DNA of 64,000 nt from Dipteronia dyeriana. Taxonomy: Eukaryota > Streptophyta > Magnoliopsida > Sapindales > Sapindaceae. Of the stretch, positions 1-10,303 are shown piece after piece; position 1 is the stretch's first letter; each line of letters opens with the position of its first letter. Under the pieces are notes generated by a model that was not told where the DNA came from, searched no databases, and was given only the letters and a program-made list of their open reading frames with translations. A program made the translations under genes and the position numbers. The stretch spans positions 30,182,074 through 30,246,073 of the forward strand of contig CM065299.1 in the NCBI GenBank assembly GCA_032871835.1, in the 5' to 3' direction.

Positions 1-772
1 ATGCATAACAAATCAAATGCAAGTAAGTGTGTGTGTGAGCAACACATAATGCATGTCAATACAAATGCAAAGATGTGATTAATATAAACATGCAAGAAGA
101 GTTATCAAAACATGAATGCACACTCATATAAACACACAACATATACGAATAAGAAATATGCATGAGTTGTGAGTGTGTGCAACTATATCTCTTCAAAGCA
201 AGTAAGCACAAGAAATATACCTTTGGTGCTTCTTCTCTTGAGGTCTTGAGAGCCTAAGCTACCCTTACATAAAACCCAAATATGTGGTTTGTTCACGAAA
301 TAAGCCAATCAATAAATGAGGACTTTACACAGAAGTTCTAGAGATATCTGTATTTTAAATTCTTTTTTATTGAAGATGAATAAGATCTGGAGATCCACTA
401 TCCAGATTTATTTATTTTATTTTTTTTTATTTCTAAATTCTTTAATTTTTAATTTTTTAAAGAATTAAAAATGGACGGTGGAAATCCATCTTTTTTTTTA
501 TTTTTTGTTTTCTGCTTTTTAGTATATTTTTTATTTAATGAATATTTTAAGGGTAAAATGGTAATTATATGGAACCAAGGTAACAGAAGGGGCATATAAT
601 ACATTTAATAGATGGAAAATGTAACAGAAGGGGTATATAATACATTATTTCCATTTGAGGGGGGATGCCGACCAATATGACCAAACCATGTCCTCATCTT
701 TATAATAGGGTAAAGGTCAGGGGGGAAATGATACTTTCCCTAATATAAACCTGAACCGGGCTCTGATACCAA
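1..772 (-). mobile_element. Internal leader of an LTR retrotransposon leaving the window
   Basis: The sequence ggctctgatacca at 759-771 is the reverse complement of the plant initiator tRNA-Met primer binding site TGGTATCAGAGCC. It lies two bases from an LTR-like TG terminus at 773. The element is therefore on the minus strand and its internal region runs leftward from 758 out of the window. I see no gag domain in these 758 bases. They are AT-rich, with GT-rich simple sequence in the first 200 bases. Superfamily is inferred as Ty1/copia from the Met primer site only. Confidence 0.6.
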
Positions 773-1224
773 TGTTAATTATTATTACGATTAATAATAA
801 ACATGTACTAAAAACAATAAAGTATTCAGATTAATGTCTTTCACCGTCGAAAATCCGAATCATGCGGCAGAAGCATGATCGTAAGTGGGTTGTATCACTA
901 GTCAAAGAACCATCACTGATCGAAATCTGAAAAGTTTCCTCAATTCACAGTGCAATTTGTTGTCATCGGAAAACTCCAGCAATATATAAACTCTCTGTAA
1001 CAGACTCACTGTTTGTACGCTCAGAATGAAAATATTAAACGAAAAGCACACTTTGCTATTTAGAGGGTCCAAGCTTCTATTCGAATTTAACTGATCAGTT
1101 TGAATTCAACTCAACATCACTATCATTGATAATTGAAGTTCAAACTATCATGTGGTTTCTTTATCTGGTCAATTAATAATTAATTACTAGAGTCATTTTA
1201 CCACTTGAGCATAAATTTCCAACA
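773..1224 (-). repeat. 5' LTR of the left-edge minus-strand retrotransposon
   Basis: On the plus strand it opens TGTTAATTATTATTACG directly beside the primer binding site and closes with tttccaaca. On the element strand it therefore starts TGTTGGAAATTTATG and ends TTAACA, giving the usual TG...CA termini. The length would be 452 bp. The partner LTR is outside the window, so the right boundary rests on the TG start and general resemblance to plant LTR termini. Confidence 0.55.
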
Positions 1225-1564
1225 AAAACAAAATTGAAAATCATACAATAGAGCGTAAGATTAATAGAATTAGTAGTGTCAAAAGGGCTGGATCGGTTGG
1301 TACCCATTGCAGGCTTTACCTGTTTCTGTACAAACCCACTTGACCCAGTGTGCAAAATTGAGGGCCTAGGCTTGGCCCGCACCCGGTTGAAAGGGTGGGC
1401 TTGAACATATATTTTTGGTCTGTTGGCCTTGAGGGCCAGATTGGGCTTATAGTCTAAAGCCCATCAAGCCTGTCGAGTAGTTTCATTCATTTGACTTTTG
1501 CATTTTATAAAAAATTTACTTCTTTAAAACCACAGGGTTTCAATGGTCTTGGGCGTCGGGTAAG
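1225..1564. other. Unassigned intergenic stretch
   Basis: No gene is supported. The stretch around 1275-1470 is richer in GC and in short gggctgg/gggcctagg words than its surroundings. That resembles the ends of non-autonomous hAT-type elements, but I could not find matching termini. The 69-codon minus-strand ORF at 1173-1382 overlaps the LTR and resembles nothing I recognise. Confidence 0.3.
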
Positions 1565-2050
1565 GTTCATAGAAAATTCATAAAAATTTCTAGTTGAAAG
1601 TGAATATTATGTACTTGCACAATGGAGTGACTTGATGCTCGTTTGATTGAGCTTTCTACTGCCTCAAAAGGTCTACAAACGTCTATTTGAGTTTTTCTAG
1701 AGTTGTTTGGTTAGGCTTTTGAGGTTATCTATTTTTAATTGAGTAGAGGCTAGTAGATTTTAAACCTCTACTAGGCAAAAGCTCATGGGGAGGTGCTTCT
1801 TAAAATTGACATTTTTTTCTTAAAAAGTCTACCATCCAAACAACTCTATATTGTTTTTTCAAAACTCTATTTATAATAGATCCACTACAATTAGATTTTT
1901 GACAAATAGATGTTTTTCAAAAGCTCAACCAAACAAGCTCTTAAGGGGCCACCATATTTTTCTTTCAGGGTTTGTGGAGAATCATAGTGAAGGGCTGTTA
2001 CAAAGGGTATTAATGTCTGAATTGATTACAAACTTTGAAACTATGTATTT
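1565..2050 (-). pseudogene. Orphan exon 7 of a third GH1 beta-glucosidase copy, split by a MITE
   Basis: The stretches 1565-1636 and 1939-2050 align by eye with intron 7/exon 7 of the other two GH1 copies (compare 19090-19260 and 59455-59570). On the minus strand the exon still reads roughly as CACTATGATTC TCCACAA followed by codons for KEKYGGP, matching the family segment H-(Y/F)-D-x-P-Q-x-L-(K/E)-x-K-Y-x-G-P. One base is inserted near the start of the exon relative to the pseudogene copy at 19142-19229, which breaks the frame. The two halves are separated by a 302-bp TIR element. No other exons of this copy are visible, so it is a fragment of a former tandem duplicate. Confidence 0.7.
1637..1938. 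mobile_element. MITE, about 302 bp, inserted in the orphan GH1 exon
   Basis: The ends are inverted: GCTCGTTTGATTGAGCTTT at the left and, at the right, AAAGCTCAACCAAACAAGC, which matches the left with two differences. Flanking host sequence is ...gacttgat / tcttaagg..., consistent with a degraded duplication of about 8 bp around ctta. The interior has no coding capacity. Target length and TIR style suggest a hAT-type non-autonomous element, but the superfamily is inference. Confidence 0.6.
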
Positions 2051-2282
2051 CTTTTTTTTTTTTGACAAGACTCGTCCTGACTCCTCTCTTGAGTTCGAGA
2101 GAATCCGGTGAAAATCCGTTCTTTCTATCTGAAATCTGAATCTTTTTAAAAACATTATAGAAAAAATCATATGAATCCCAATGTGACTTCTAATAAAACC
2201 TTTAACGATCACTTTGGTATCAAAACAAATAAATAAACTAACAATAGAAAGACTATATATATACACATACAATAATTTGTTA

Positions 2283-2760
2283 TATATTAAACAAATGGTT
2301 ATAAATTTGACTAAGAACACACGTTTAATGTTAGTATAAACAATAAAAATGATCAAGTAAAAAAAATGAATTCAGTATTTACATATGAGAACCTATTTTG
2401 TAGTTACAACTGATTTTGTTTCAAACCTAATCCATCGAAACTGAATAAACTCGGGTTTAATGACTATAAATTTATAATACTAAGAACACATGTTTAATGT
2501 AAGTATACTTAAAAAAACAAGATCAAAATAAAAAAATGGCTACAATTGTCGCTTGTAAGAACCCATTTCAATGGATTCAATTTCAAACCAGAACCATCGA
2601 ATCCGTCGAAACTCGAGTTCTCATCATTAAGCTACCAAAAATGAGTATAAAAAAAGACTAAGAATGTGAGATTAATGTAACTATGTGCAACAAAAACGAT
2701 GAAGCGAATTTGAGATAGATATGAAAATGTACTGAGTTGGGAATTCGAGATAGGTATGAA
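2283..2760. repeat. Diverged 170-190 bp tandem repeat, locus 1
   Basis: Blocks containing actaagaa-acac-gtttaatgt-agtata, then caaaaacgat, recur at spacings near 170-190 bp. The whole block 2283-2710 is repeated in direct orientation at about 9507-9935, with most bases conserved. No ORF is maintained. It could be a degenerate satellite-like array or the repetitive tail of a transposon. The nearby MULE transposase relic makes the latter possible. Confidence 0.55.
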
Positions 2761-2796
2761 AATGCATTGAGTTAGGAGTCAAAAATACCACCTATA

Positions 2797-3322
2797 GTTA
2801 ATCGAATGCTACAGAAAGCCCAAAAGCTAGGGAGATATTTGGAACCATTGCGCTATGGAGAATACGAGTTTGAGATTATCGATGGGAATAGGCAGTTTGT
2901 AGTGGAACTTGACAAACACACTTATTGCTAGTGTGGTGGATAGGTTATCTCTGGGGTTCCATACAATGACATGCATCACCAAAAAATGAGATAATGTTGA
3001 AGATTTTGTGGACAATTACTTGAAGAAAGCTGCATATTTTAAAACATACTCCAACAACATCCATACAATTCTAGATGAGAACTTATGGCCAGATGGTGAA
3101 TTCAAAATTGTTCTACCACCAGTCAAGAGAAGAAGGGCTGGAAGGCTAAGTTTGTCAAGAAAAAGAGGGTCCAATGAACCAAGAAAGGTGCAAAGGTCAA
3201 TTCGTTTTAGGTGTGGGAATTATCAAGAAGTTGGTCACAACTTTAGGACATGCAAAAAAAATAAAATAATCAAGAACCGAAGTAAAAATACAACTAAAAC
3301 AATATTTGAGTTTTTTTTTTAA
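2797..3322 (+). pseudogene. C-terminal part of a MuDR/MULE transposase, degenerate
   Basis: The frame from 2797 reads NRMLQKAQKLGRYL then FEIIDGNRQFVVELDKHTYC, the region before the SWIM zinc finger of plant MULE transposases. The finger is broken by two stops (C-stop-CGG-stop) followed by recognisable ISGVPYND and CITKK-like remnants. The open frame 3008-3322 then gives VDNYLKKAAYFKTYSNNIH, a basic KRRRAGR stretch and a C-terminal zinc knuckle CGNYQEVGHNFRTC (C-x2-C expected; the first Cys pair is partly lost). That order is the normal end of MuDR-type transposases. The upstream catalytic DDE domain is absent, so this is a 3' relic. Confidence 0.75.
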
Positions 3323-3359
3323 ATGTTTTAGTTGTTTTGAATGTTTCGAGTGCTAATAA

Positions 3360-3810
3360 TTATAATCGCAGACAACTAACACATCCAATGCACCTCCAAA
3401 AGGTTCAAAAAGAAAGAGAAATGAGGTAATTAATATTGTTGTCTGAAATCACATCCACAGACGTTGTGCTTCTTGATTACCTTTAGAAATTCAACACCCA
3501 CTTCAGGACGTCTTGGACTTGTATCAACATATGATGGAACTGCCACAACAACTGCTGTTGGTGGATTATCAATTACTGCAGCTCGTACACGTGCTTTAGG
3601 AACAATAACAAGGGTAATTTAGACTAAATTTTGTATAATTTAATTATTATTTCAAAGAACAAATGTTGATGTTCATATATTTTCCAGGTCATTTGGTTTT
3701 CATCAGCTCAAGAGGGACCTTCAATTCCAAGAGATGCATCCAATTATGTGTCAACTCAACCTCTCACAAAAGCTGCACCTCAACCATCTCAACAATTTCA
3801 AGTATAGGCA
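3360..3810 (+). pseudogene. Probable downstream exons of the MULE transposase relic
   Basis: Three short open segments resemble the Ser/Thr/Pro-rich tail found after the zinc knuckle of MULE transposases. The first (about 3370-3425) reads TSNAPPKGSKRKRNE and is followed by gaggtaatt, a donor-like site. The second (about 3489-3615) reads STPTSGRLGLVSTYDGTATT and ends at aagggtaat. The third (about 3688-3807) reads VIWFSSAQEGPSIPRDAS and ends in a stop. Splicing is inferred from frame and GT/AG dinucleotides only. Confidence 0.4.
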
Positions 3811-4233
3811 GGCTTGTTGTAGCATCTATATGTTAATATAATGCAGTTATTTATTTATTTATTTATGAATTTTGGTGGATAAGGATGACATTCCTTTCAT
3901 TGAAATATGTTGTTGGGTAGGTGTATTGTTCTTTTTTTGGTTAATATGGTCTGTGCGCCTATTGTATTTTTGTGACAATGATGGGTATATGATTGTGTTA
4001 TTGATGAGGTCATAGATACCGGTGATAGTCTTTTGGTTGGTATCAGTTGAAGATGGTATTAGTTGAACTCATTGTTTTGTTATTGCCCTAATTTTGATGG
4101 ATATATATGGTTTTTGTTACTGATTGATGAATCTGTGTGTGGCAATGGTGGGTACTTTTTGACCCAGTACTACTGGATTGATAATTAAAAGTTACTGATA
4201 TGGATTTTTTTATGCATTATATTATATACATAT
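3811..4233. other. Intergenic, AT-rich
   Basis: This is sequence between the MULE relic and copia element A. I find no gene. Its last five bases, catat (4229-4233), are the left target-site flank of element A. Confidence 0.4.
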
Positions 4234-4439
4234 TGTTAAGTAATCTTTTGGATATTTTTCTTGTTTTTAGCTCTTGATTTTAGCCTTGTAATTGTTCATG
4301 ATTTATTTTCCCAATCATAGTAATTTGTCTAGAGTAATTATAGGGATTGGATTTGTTTTCCATTTAAATAGTCATTATAATCTATATATTTGTATTCTCT
4401 GTAAATGTCAATATGCAATATACAGAACCTTTATTTTCA
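4234..4439 (+). repeat. 5' LTR of copia element A
   Basis: This 206-bp LTR begins TGTTAAGTAATC and ends TTATTTTCA. The primer binding site, one base off the usual Met primer site, follows at 4440-4451. Confidence 0.85.
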
Positions 4440-4526
4440 TGGTATCACAGCTTTAAAAAACAAATGTTCTTTCTTTCAAAGTCTCTCTTTTCTGGTACAG
4501 TTTAATTCCTATCTCATATTCTAGGC

Positions 4527-5507
4527 ATGAACATATCTTTTCCTTTGAACCATATCCTAAACTATATTTCTATCAAATTAGATGATATTAACTATCTTCT
4601 CTGGCGAAGTCAGTTTGTCCTTGTCATGATTGCAAATGATCTTTATGGCTAAGTTGATGGATCTATCATATCTCCACCATAAAAAACAAAGTCTACCGAA
4701 GGGATTGAAATTCCTAATCCAAATTATCTCTCATGGCATAAGACCGATCAATCTGTCCTAAGTTGCATAGATGCAACTCTTACACAAGGTATCCTCGTGC
4801 AAGTTCTCGGGCAACATGATGCACACTGCACTGCGTAACAAGTTTGGGAAAACCTTTGTGTCATGTTCTTAGAGCAAAGCCAAGCCCATTTTGATATTCT
4901 CAAAGGTGATGGAGCACTCGAGTTAACAAAAGGTGAATTTAAATCAGTTTTGGATGACAGTGGTATTATCTCTCGAATTTCATGCCCTCACACTTAACAA
5001 CATAACAGTGTTTCCGAACGAAAGCATCGACATATCATTGAGTTGGGACTTTCAATATTGTTCCATAGCTCCATGCAGAAACAATATTGGTTGGAGGCCT
5101 TTAGGACTGCTGCATATCTCATAAATCGGTTACCTACACTGGTTTTGAATTCAAAGTCTCTTTATAAAATACTTTTCAAGTCTTGTCCAAATTATGCTAT
5201 ACTTCGCACTTTTGGTTGTATTTGTTACCCTTATTTAGGGTCATACAAGGAAGACAAACTTAGCCCCAAATCAATTCCATGTGTGTTCTTGGGATACGAT
5301 GATCACTACAAGGGTTATCATTGTTTAGATCCTAATTTTGGACGAGCTTACACTTCTAGACATGTTGTTTTTGATGAATTTACATATCCTTTTACAACAA
5401 TGACATCCGAGGCACCACCACTTATAACCAATGAATCGTGGATAAATTTGCCTATTCCATCTACATTCTTATTACCGGGTTTGAACTCTCATACTGTTAA
5501 CTTTTGA
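4527..5507 (+). pseudogene. Element A gag fused to the end of integrase
   Basis: From the ATG at 4527 the frame reads a copia gag N-terminus (ISIKLDDINYLLWRSQF, DLYG-stop-VDGS), with several stops down to about 4915. It passes without the zinc knuckle, protease or integrase core into the integrase C-terminal half. There CPHT-stop-QHNSVSERKHRHI holds the last catalytic Glu, and YWLEAFRTAAYLINRLPT follows. The remainder (5043-5507) is the integrase C-terminal domain ending in SYKEDKLSPKSIPCVFLGYD. The abrupt switch near 4915-4940 marks an internal deletion of roughly 1.5 kb, judged from usual copia length. Confidence 0.75.
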
Positions 5508-5739
5508 TTCACATACACAAACTCAATCCTTCACAAATGATCCTACCATAACCAGTCATACATCATCTACTGTATCACTTCTCCCCCATTCTCTACCTCA
5601 TCCTCCTCTTCCCTCCCCCTCTTTACCATCTAATTACGTACATCTTATGGTGACACGTCTTAAAGATAGTATCATAAAACCTAAACATCGGTTATACCTA
5701 GCTACTAAATATCCTATACCTTAAGCCTTTGTAGCATCC

Positions 5740-7274
5740 CTTCCCTCAAATGTCAAACTTGAACCATCAACGTATCACCAAGCTTCCAAGGATCCTAAAT
5801 GGCATGCTGCAATAGAGGATGAGTTCAATGCTCTTGTTCCTTGGAGGCTTGGTGATACGTTGATGGTTCAAGTTTGTCATCCATCTATGAGTATAATTGG
5901 ATCAAATTGGGTTTATAAGATAAAAGAAAAACCCGATGTCTCAATTGAGGGTTATAATACTCGGTTAGTTGCCAAGGGTTATAACTACAAGAAGGTGTGA
6001 ACTTTACTAAACCATTTAGCCCGGTGGCGAAGCCTTCCACCATTCACATTGTTTTATCTCTTTCTCTCACTCACTGTTGGTCTATTAGATAGTTAGATGT
6101 CAAAAATGCATTTCTTCATGGAATTCTTACAGAAGAGGTTTATATGGAGAAACCTCCTGGTTTTCATGATAGCTATAATCCCACACATGTTTATCATCTT
6201 CACAAAGCCATTTACGGACTAAAACTAGTGCCCTATGCTTGGTTTCAACGATTTAGTGGTTTCCTTCTCCACTATGGTTTTATATGCAATAAGGCTGATT
6301 CTAGTATGTTTATTTTCCATATAAGATTGGTATTATGGTTCTTCTTCTCTATGTTGGTGATATTATATTAACCGGCAACTGTCCATCTTTACTTAAGTCA
6401 TTTATACATGTGCTTAGTACGTAGTTTGCCATGAAGGATTTGGGTGCTTTGCACTATTTTTGGGGCAATGAAGCTGAGCAAACTCTTGAAGGTCTTCAAT
6501 TTTCTCAGTCCAAATATGTGCTTGCGCTTCTCTCACGAATAAACATGTTAGAGGCAAAGCCTTGCTCTACACCTGTGCTGATCGGTTCTAAACTTTCAAT
6601 TCATGATGGAGAACCATTAGCAGATGCTTCAACTTATAGAGAAATTGTAGGGGCTCATTAATATCTTACTATGACTCGGTCGGATCTTACTTATGCTGTT
6701 AATCAAGCCTGTCAGTTTATGCATTCACCTACTACTACTCATTTACAGGTTGTGAAACGTATCTTACGATATATCAAAGGTACAATTGATCTTGGTGTTT
6801 ACCTCATGCCATGCACTTCACTCATATTGCATGCATTTTCTAAAACCGATTGGGTTGGGTGTCCAGATGATGGACGATCTACAACAGGTTATTGTATCTT
6901 TCTTGGTTATAATATTGTGTTATGGTCTTGCAAGAAACAACCAACTGTATCCCGTCTAGTATCAAAATGGAATATCGTGCACTTGCATGTACTGATGCTG
7001 AACGGAAATGGCTTAATTCTTTACTCAATGAACTGTACATATCACTTCAAACTCATTGACACCTCTATTGTGATAATGCCAGTGCAACTTGCATTGCTGC
7101 AAACCCTGTGTTTCATGCTCGCACCAAGCATATTGAGATTGATTACCATTTTATTCGTGATCTTATTACTGCTGGCACTCTTACTATACAATTTGTTTGT
7201 ACAGAAAATCAAACTGTAGATATCTGCACGAAAGGATTGGCTTCTTCTCGATTCAACATGCTTCGTGACAAACT
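5740..7274 (+). pseudogene. Element A reverse transcriptase and RNase H
   Basis: RT starts with EPSTYHQASKDPKWHAAIEDEF, continues with GSNWVYKIKEKPD, YMEKPPGF, YGLK and the catalytic box LLLYVGDIILTGN. The usual YVDD is changed to YVGD. RNase H follows with STTGYCIFLGYN, ARTKHIEIDYHFIRD and TKGLASSRFNMLRDKL. Frames shift several times (near 6000, 6300, 6430, 6660 and 7000). The last residues RDKL are cut by the solo LTR at 7275, and the rest of the pol end resumes at 8938 as NDAFTPHQSPRG. Confidence 0.8.
5754..5876. repeat. 39-bp inverted repeat inside the element A RT gene
   Basis: Arm 5754-5792 (starting caaacttgaaccatcaacg) and arm 5838-5876 (ending gttgatggttcaagtttg) are reverse complements with one mismatch in 39. 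They are separated by 45 bases. The second arm replaces the normal RT codons after DEFNAL, where copia elements usually read an N-H-T-W-x-L-V-like segment. The frame stays open across it, giving VPWRLGDTLMVQVCHPSM. Confidence 0.9.
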
Positions 7275-7465
7275 TGTAAGTTCCTCATTTGTTGATTGGC
7301 TTATATCGGTAACAAACCATATTGGGGATTATCTTGTAAGAGTAGTTTAGGCCTTACAACTCGTGATCAAGCATCCAAGGCATTTCCAAGTCCTCAAGCT
7401 TAATAGCTCTTCATAGGTATATTACTTAGTACTTTGCTTAAAATTCTTGAAGAGATATTAGTTGC

Positions 7466-7468
7466 ACA

Positions 7469-7539
<71 letters not shown>
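7466..7539. repeat. (CA)n microsatellite
   Basis: An almost perfect run of about 37 CA units inside the solo LTR. Open frames across it in several phases (His-Thr or Cys-Val repeats) are artefacts of the dinucleotide repeat. Confidence 0.95.
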
Positions 7540-7541
<2 letters not shown>

Positions 7542-7945
7542 ACATGCATTTGTTTCTTATTGCTCTTGTGTGCATTCATGTCACAATCACACTTGCACTT
7601 CATTTATAGATTTAAGTGTGGTTTTGTGTTATGTTCACGCTTGCATGATGGTGTGCTTGTTTTAGCACGTTGAGTGACCATTTGAAAAGATTCCATTCTT
7701 CTTTTGGTCCGGTCTTTGGTCACATGGTTGTTTCCATGAGTTATGCACTTTTGTTGTAGTCCAAATCTGATATTTGGTCACTCAAATAACCATAACTCTT
7801 TCTACAGACATTCAAATCATGTTTTGTTAATTGGAGTACAAATTAGACTTCCATACCTTTCCAACGGTATATTATACAAAAGGTTTTGAAGTCGTTTGAT
7901 CATGTTTTGAACTGCTTGAATTTCAAGCTATAGTGTTTAGAGTGG

Positions 7946-8112
7946 ATTTCGCTCGAGCCTCGTGCGAAGTCTCAAGCGAAAATCTTGACAACAAATTTTG
8001 CTTGACAAGTATTCACATGAGCCTCGTGCGAAGCCTCATGTGAAAATCTTGACAGCAAATTTTTCTTGATAAGTTTTCGCATGAGCCTTGTGCGAAGTCT
8101 AATGCGAAAAAC
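7946..8112. repeat. Three tandem units of about 65 bp with a palindromic core in the solo LTR
   Basis: The core gagcctcgtgcgaag occurs near 7955, 8020 and (as gagccttgtgcgaag) 8083. Each is flanked by ttcgc...gcgaa words, so each unit can fold. The linker atcttgacaacaaatttt is shared. In the homologous SIRE-like LTRs at 33834 and 39309 the same LTR position holds a different, GC-rich palindromic sequence. Confidence 0.8.
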
Positions 8113-8849
8113 ATATTTGGGCAAAAACGTCTTTTCTTGTGCAGCTCATTTTTACACCATATATATCATCATCTTCATCATTTATGACCTAGAGAGCTCT
8201 GAAAATATATCCCTTAGTTTGAGAAAGTAACTCCTAGAGAGAGAGCTCCAAGAACACATTTATTGCTCATTGAATATATGCTTTTATGTTTAATTGTATT
8301 TATAACATGCTTGTGTTGTTGATTGTTGGTTGAGATTAGTATTTTGTGATAGCTAGCTTTTAGGATGATTTTACCCTTCTAGCTAAATCTTTTTGCAATT
8401 GCATTCAGACAATTGATATCTAGGATTTGCATTCATTTCCATCATTAATCCTTAGATAAACTTAAATGCGTTAGTCTAACGTTTTTGAATCTTGAATATT
8501 TCCATATATTCGCTTAGGTTGTTGTATCTCTTCGTTGAGGATCAAGCCTTGTGGCTAAGTGATTTAGTGCACAAGTTGTTGATCTATAATCATTATAAAT
8601 GCCTGTGGGGAGTAGTGATGAGTTAGTGGCCGAGTGATGTGATGGGAGGTCAACCTAGGTTGTAATCATCATTACAATAGTGGATTTGAGGATCAGAGTG
8701 GCTAAGTGGTTAGCCCGTGGTTTTTTCCCTTTTAAGGGTTCATGTAAAAATCGTGTCTCTTTATTTCCGCATTTTTACTTATTCTGTATACCTTGATGGG
8801 TGATTTTATTAATATTGTTTAATTCAAAAAGTTGGTAATCAATTGTGTT

Positions 8850-8850
<1 letters not shown>

Positions 8851-8901
<51 letters not shown>
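8851..8901. repeat. Poly(C) homopolymer of 51 bases
   Basis: An uninterrupted run of 51 C residues. The related LTRs have only ttcaccctcctcta (35290s) or ttcaccccccatcta (40765-40778) at this point, so the run expanded from a short C-rich site. The opposite strand is G51. The exact length should be treated with caution because homopolymers of this size are error-prone to sequence. Confidence 0.9.
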
Positions 8902-8902
<1 letters not shown>

Positions 8903-8973
8903 TTAGAATTGACACACCTTTAGGGAATTTCAAAACTAATGATGCGTTCACTCCTCATCAGTCTCCAAGGGGT

Positions 8974-9164
8974 TGTTAAGTAATCTTTTGGATCGTTTTC
9001 TTATTTTTAGCTCTTGATTTTAGCCTTGTAATTTTTTCTAATTTATTTTCCCAATCATAGTAATTATAGGGATTTGATTTGTTTTCCATTTAGATAGTCA
9101 TTGTAATATAATATTTGTATTCTATGTAAATGTCAATATGCAATATACAGAACCTTTATTTTCA
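8974..9164 (+). repeat. 3' LTR of copia element A
   Basis: It opens TGTTAAGTAATC and ends TTTATTTTCA, 191 bp. It is shorter than the 5' copy mainly because an agtaatttgtctag-type segment is missing. Confidence 0.85.
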
Positions 9165-9299
<135 letters not shown>

Positions 9300-9309
9300 A
9301 AATTGATCG

Positions 9310-9960
9310 ACGAAAGAGAGTCTTATTACCAAAATTTTAAAATATTTGCAAGTTTAACGTAACTATATGCAACAAAAACGATGAAATGAGCAAATGATTA
9401 AAATACTTGCATATAAGACCTCAATTTTTTGGTTTCGACGGATTTAAATTCATATAGAAACGTGTAAAAAATGTAGAAACTGACGAAACTTGGATTCTCA
9501 AATGTAATATTAAACAAATGATTATAAATTTGACTAAGAATACACGTTTAATGTTAGTATAAACAATAAAAACGATCAAATAAAAAAAATGAATTCAATA
9601 TTTACATATAAGAAACTATTTTGTTGTTATAACGAATTCTGTTTCAAACCTAATCCGCCAAAACCACATAAACTCGGGTTTATTGAATATAAATTTATAG
9701 TACTAAGAACACAAGTTTAATGTAAGTATACGTAAAAAAATAGGATCAAAATAAAAAAATGGCTACAATTGTTGCTTATAAGAACTCATTTCGATGGATT
9801 CGGTTTCAAACCAGAACCGTCGAATCCGCCGAAACTTGAGTTCTCATCATTAAGCTACCAAAAATGAGTATAAAAAAGACTAAGAAAGTGAGTTTATTGT
9901 AACTATATGCAACAAAAATGATGAAACGAGTAAATATTTAAAATACTTGCATTAATAATA
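9310..9960. repeat. Diverged 170-190 bp tandem repeat, locus 2
   Basis: Blocks with actaagaa occur at about 9533, 9702 and 9879, giving a period near 170-177 bp. The block gtaactatatgcaacaaaaacgatg occurs at about 9358 and again near 9898. The segment 9507-9935 is the direct-orientation partner of 2283-2710. No coding frame is conserved. Confidence 0.6.
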
Positions 9961-10061
9961 ACAAAACGTTATATTGTTTTTGAACAATTGCAAGAAACAT
10001 CACTTCAAAATGTTTCTTTTGTTTAGGCCACCGATTTATTTTTACATATGCCTGGATTTCA

Positions 10062-10230
10062 TCACCTCTTAAGAAACTCTTGGAACCATCTAACAAAGTC
10101 TTTTGGAATATGCGTGAGATTGTTCTTGTAATCAATGTAATATAGTCCAAATCTGGGGATGTAGCCATCTCCCCATTCAAAGTCATCAAACAGATTCCAA
10201 AAGAAATACCCTTTCACTTTTATGCCGTTC
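10062..10230 (-). pseudogene. GH1 pseudogene exon 14
   Basis: After the acceptor tgcag it reads NGIKVKGYFFWNLFDDFEW then [19 protein letters not shown] and stops at FLKR-TGA. This is the C-terminal GH1 segment with the W-x-x-x-D-x-F-E-W sugar-binding motif. The exon is open and ends earlier than the intact copy, which has about 18 further residues. Confidence 0.9.
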
Positions 10231-10303
10231 CTGCATTCATTGTCGATAACCATCAAAGTACATCAGTGATTGGTCCTCTTTTTAATTACATGTTTAGACA
10301 TTA

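Larger units (their letters stand above)
7275..8932 (+). repeat. Solo LTR of a SIRE-like copia family
   Basis: It starts TGTAAGTTCCTC and ends GGGAATTTCA, exactly like the LTRs of the complete element at 33834-40810. It is flanked by a perfect 5-bp duplication, AAACT (7270-7274 and 8933-8937). Both boundaries lie in the pol 3' end of copia A. No internal sequence remains, so it arose by LTR-LTR recombination. It holds a (CA)n tract at 7466-7539, three tandem units of about 65 bp at 7946-8112, and a poly(C) run at 8851-8901. Confidence 0.92.
4234..9164 (+). mobile_element. Copia element A (short-LTR Ty1/copia, defective)
   Basis: The LTRs are 4234-4439 and 8974-9164, both opening TGTTAAGTAATC and closing TTTATTTTCA. 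The primer site TGGTATCACAGC follows the 5' LTR and a purine run ccaagggg precedes the 3' LTR. Inside are gag, the end of integrase, RT and RNase H, all with stops. The region between gag and the integrase C-terminus is deleted. A SIRE-like solo LTR sits at 7275-8932. The very short LTRs of about 200 bp are typical of the Ale group of plant copia elements; the lineage is inference. Confidence 0.85.

Noticed and set aside
1982..2356. 124-codon minus-strand ORF
   Set aside because: It crosses the orphan GH1 exon in the wrong frame and continues into the repeat. Composition is typical of AT-rich non-coding DNA.
7400..7673. ORFs of 67-79 codons encoding poly(His-Thr) or poly(Cys-Val)
   Set aside because: They are translations of the (CA)n microsatellite in several frames.
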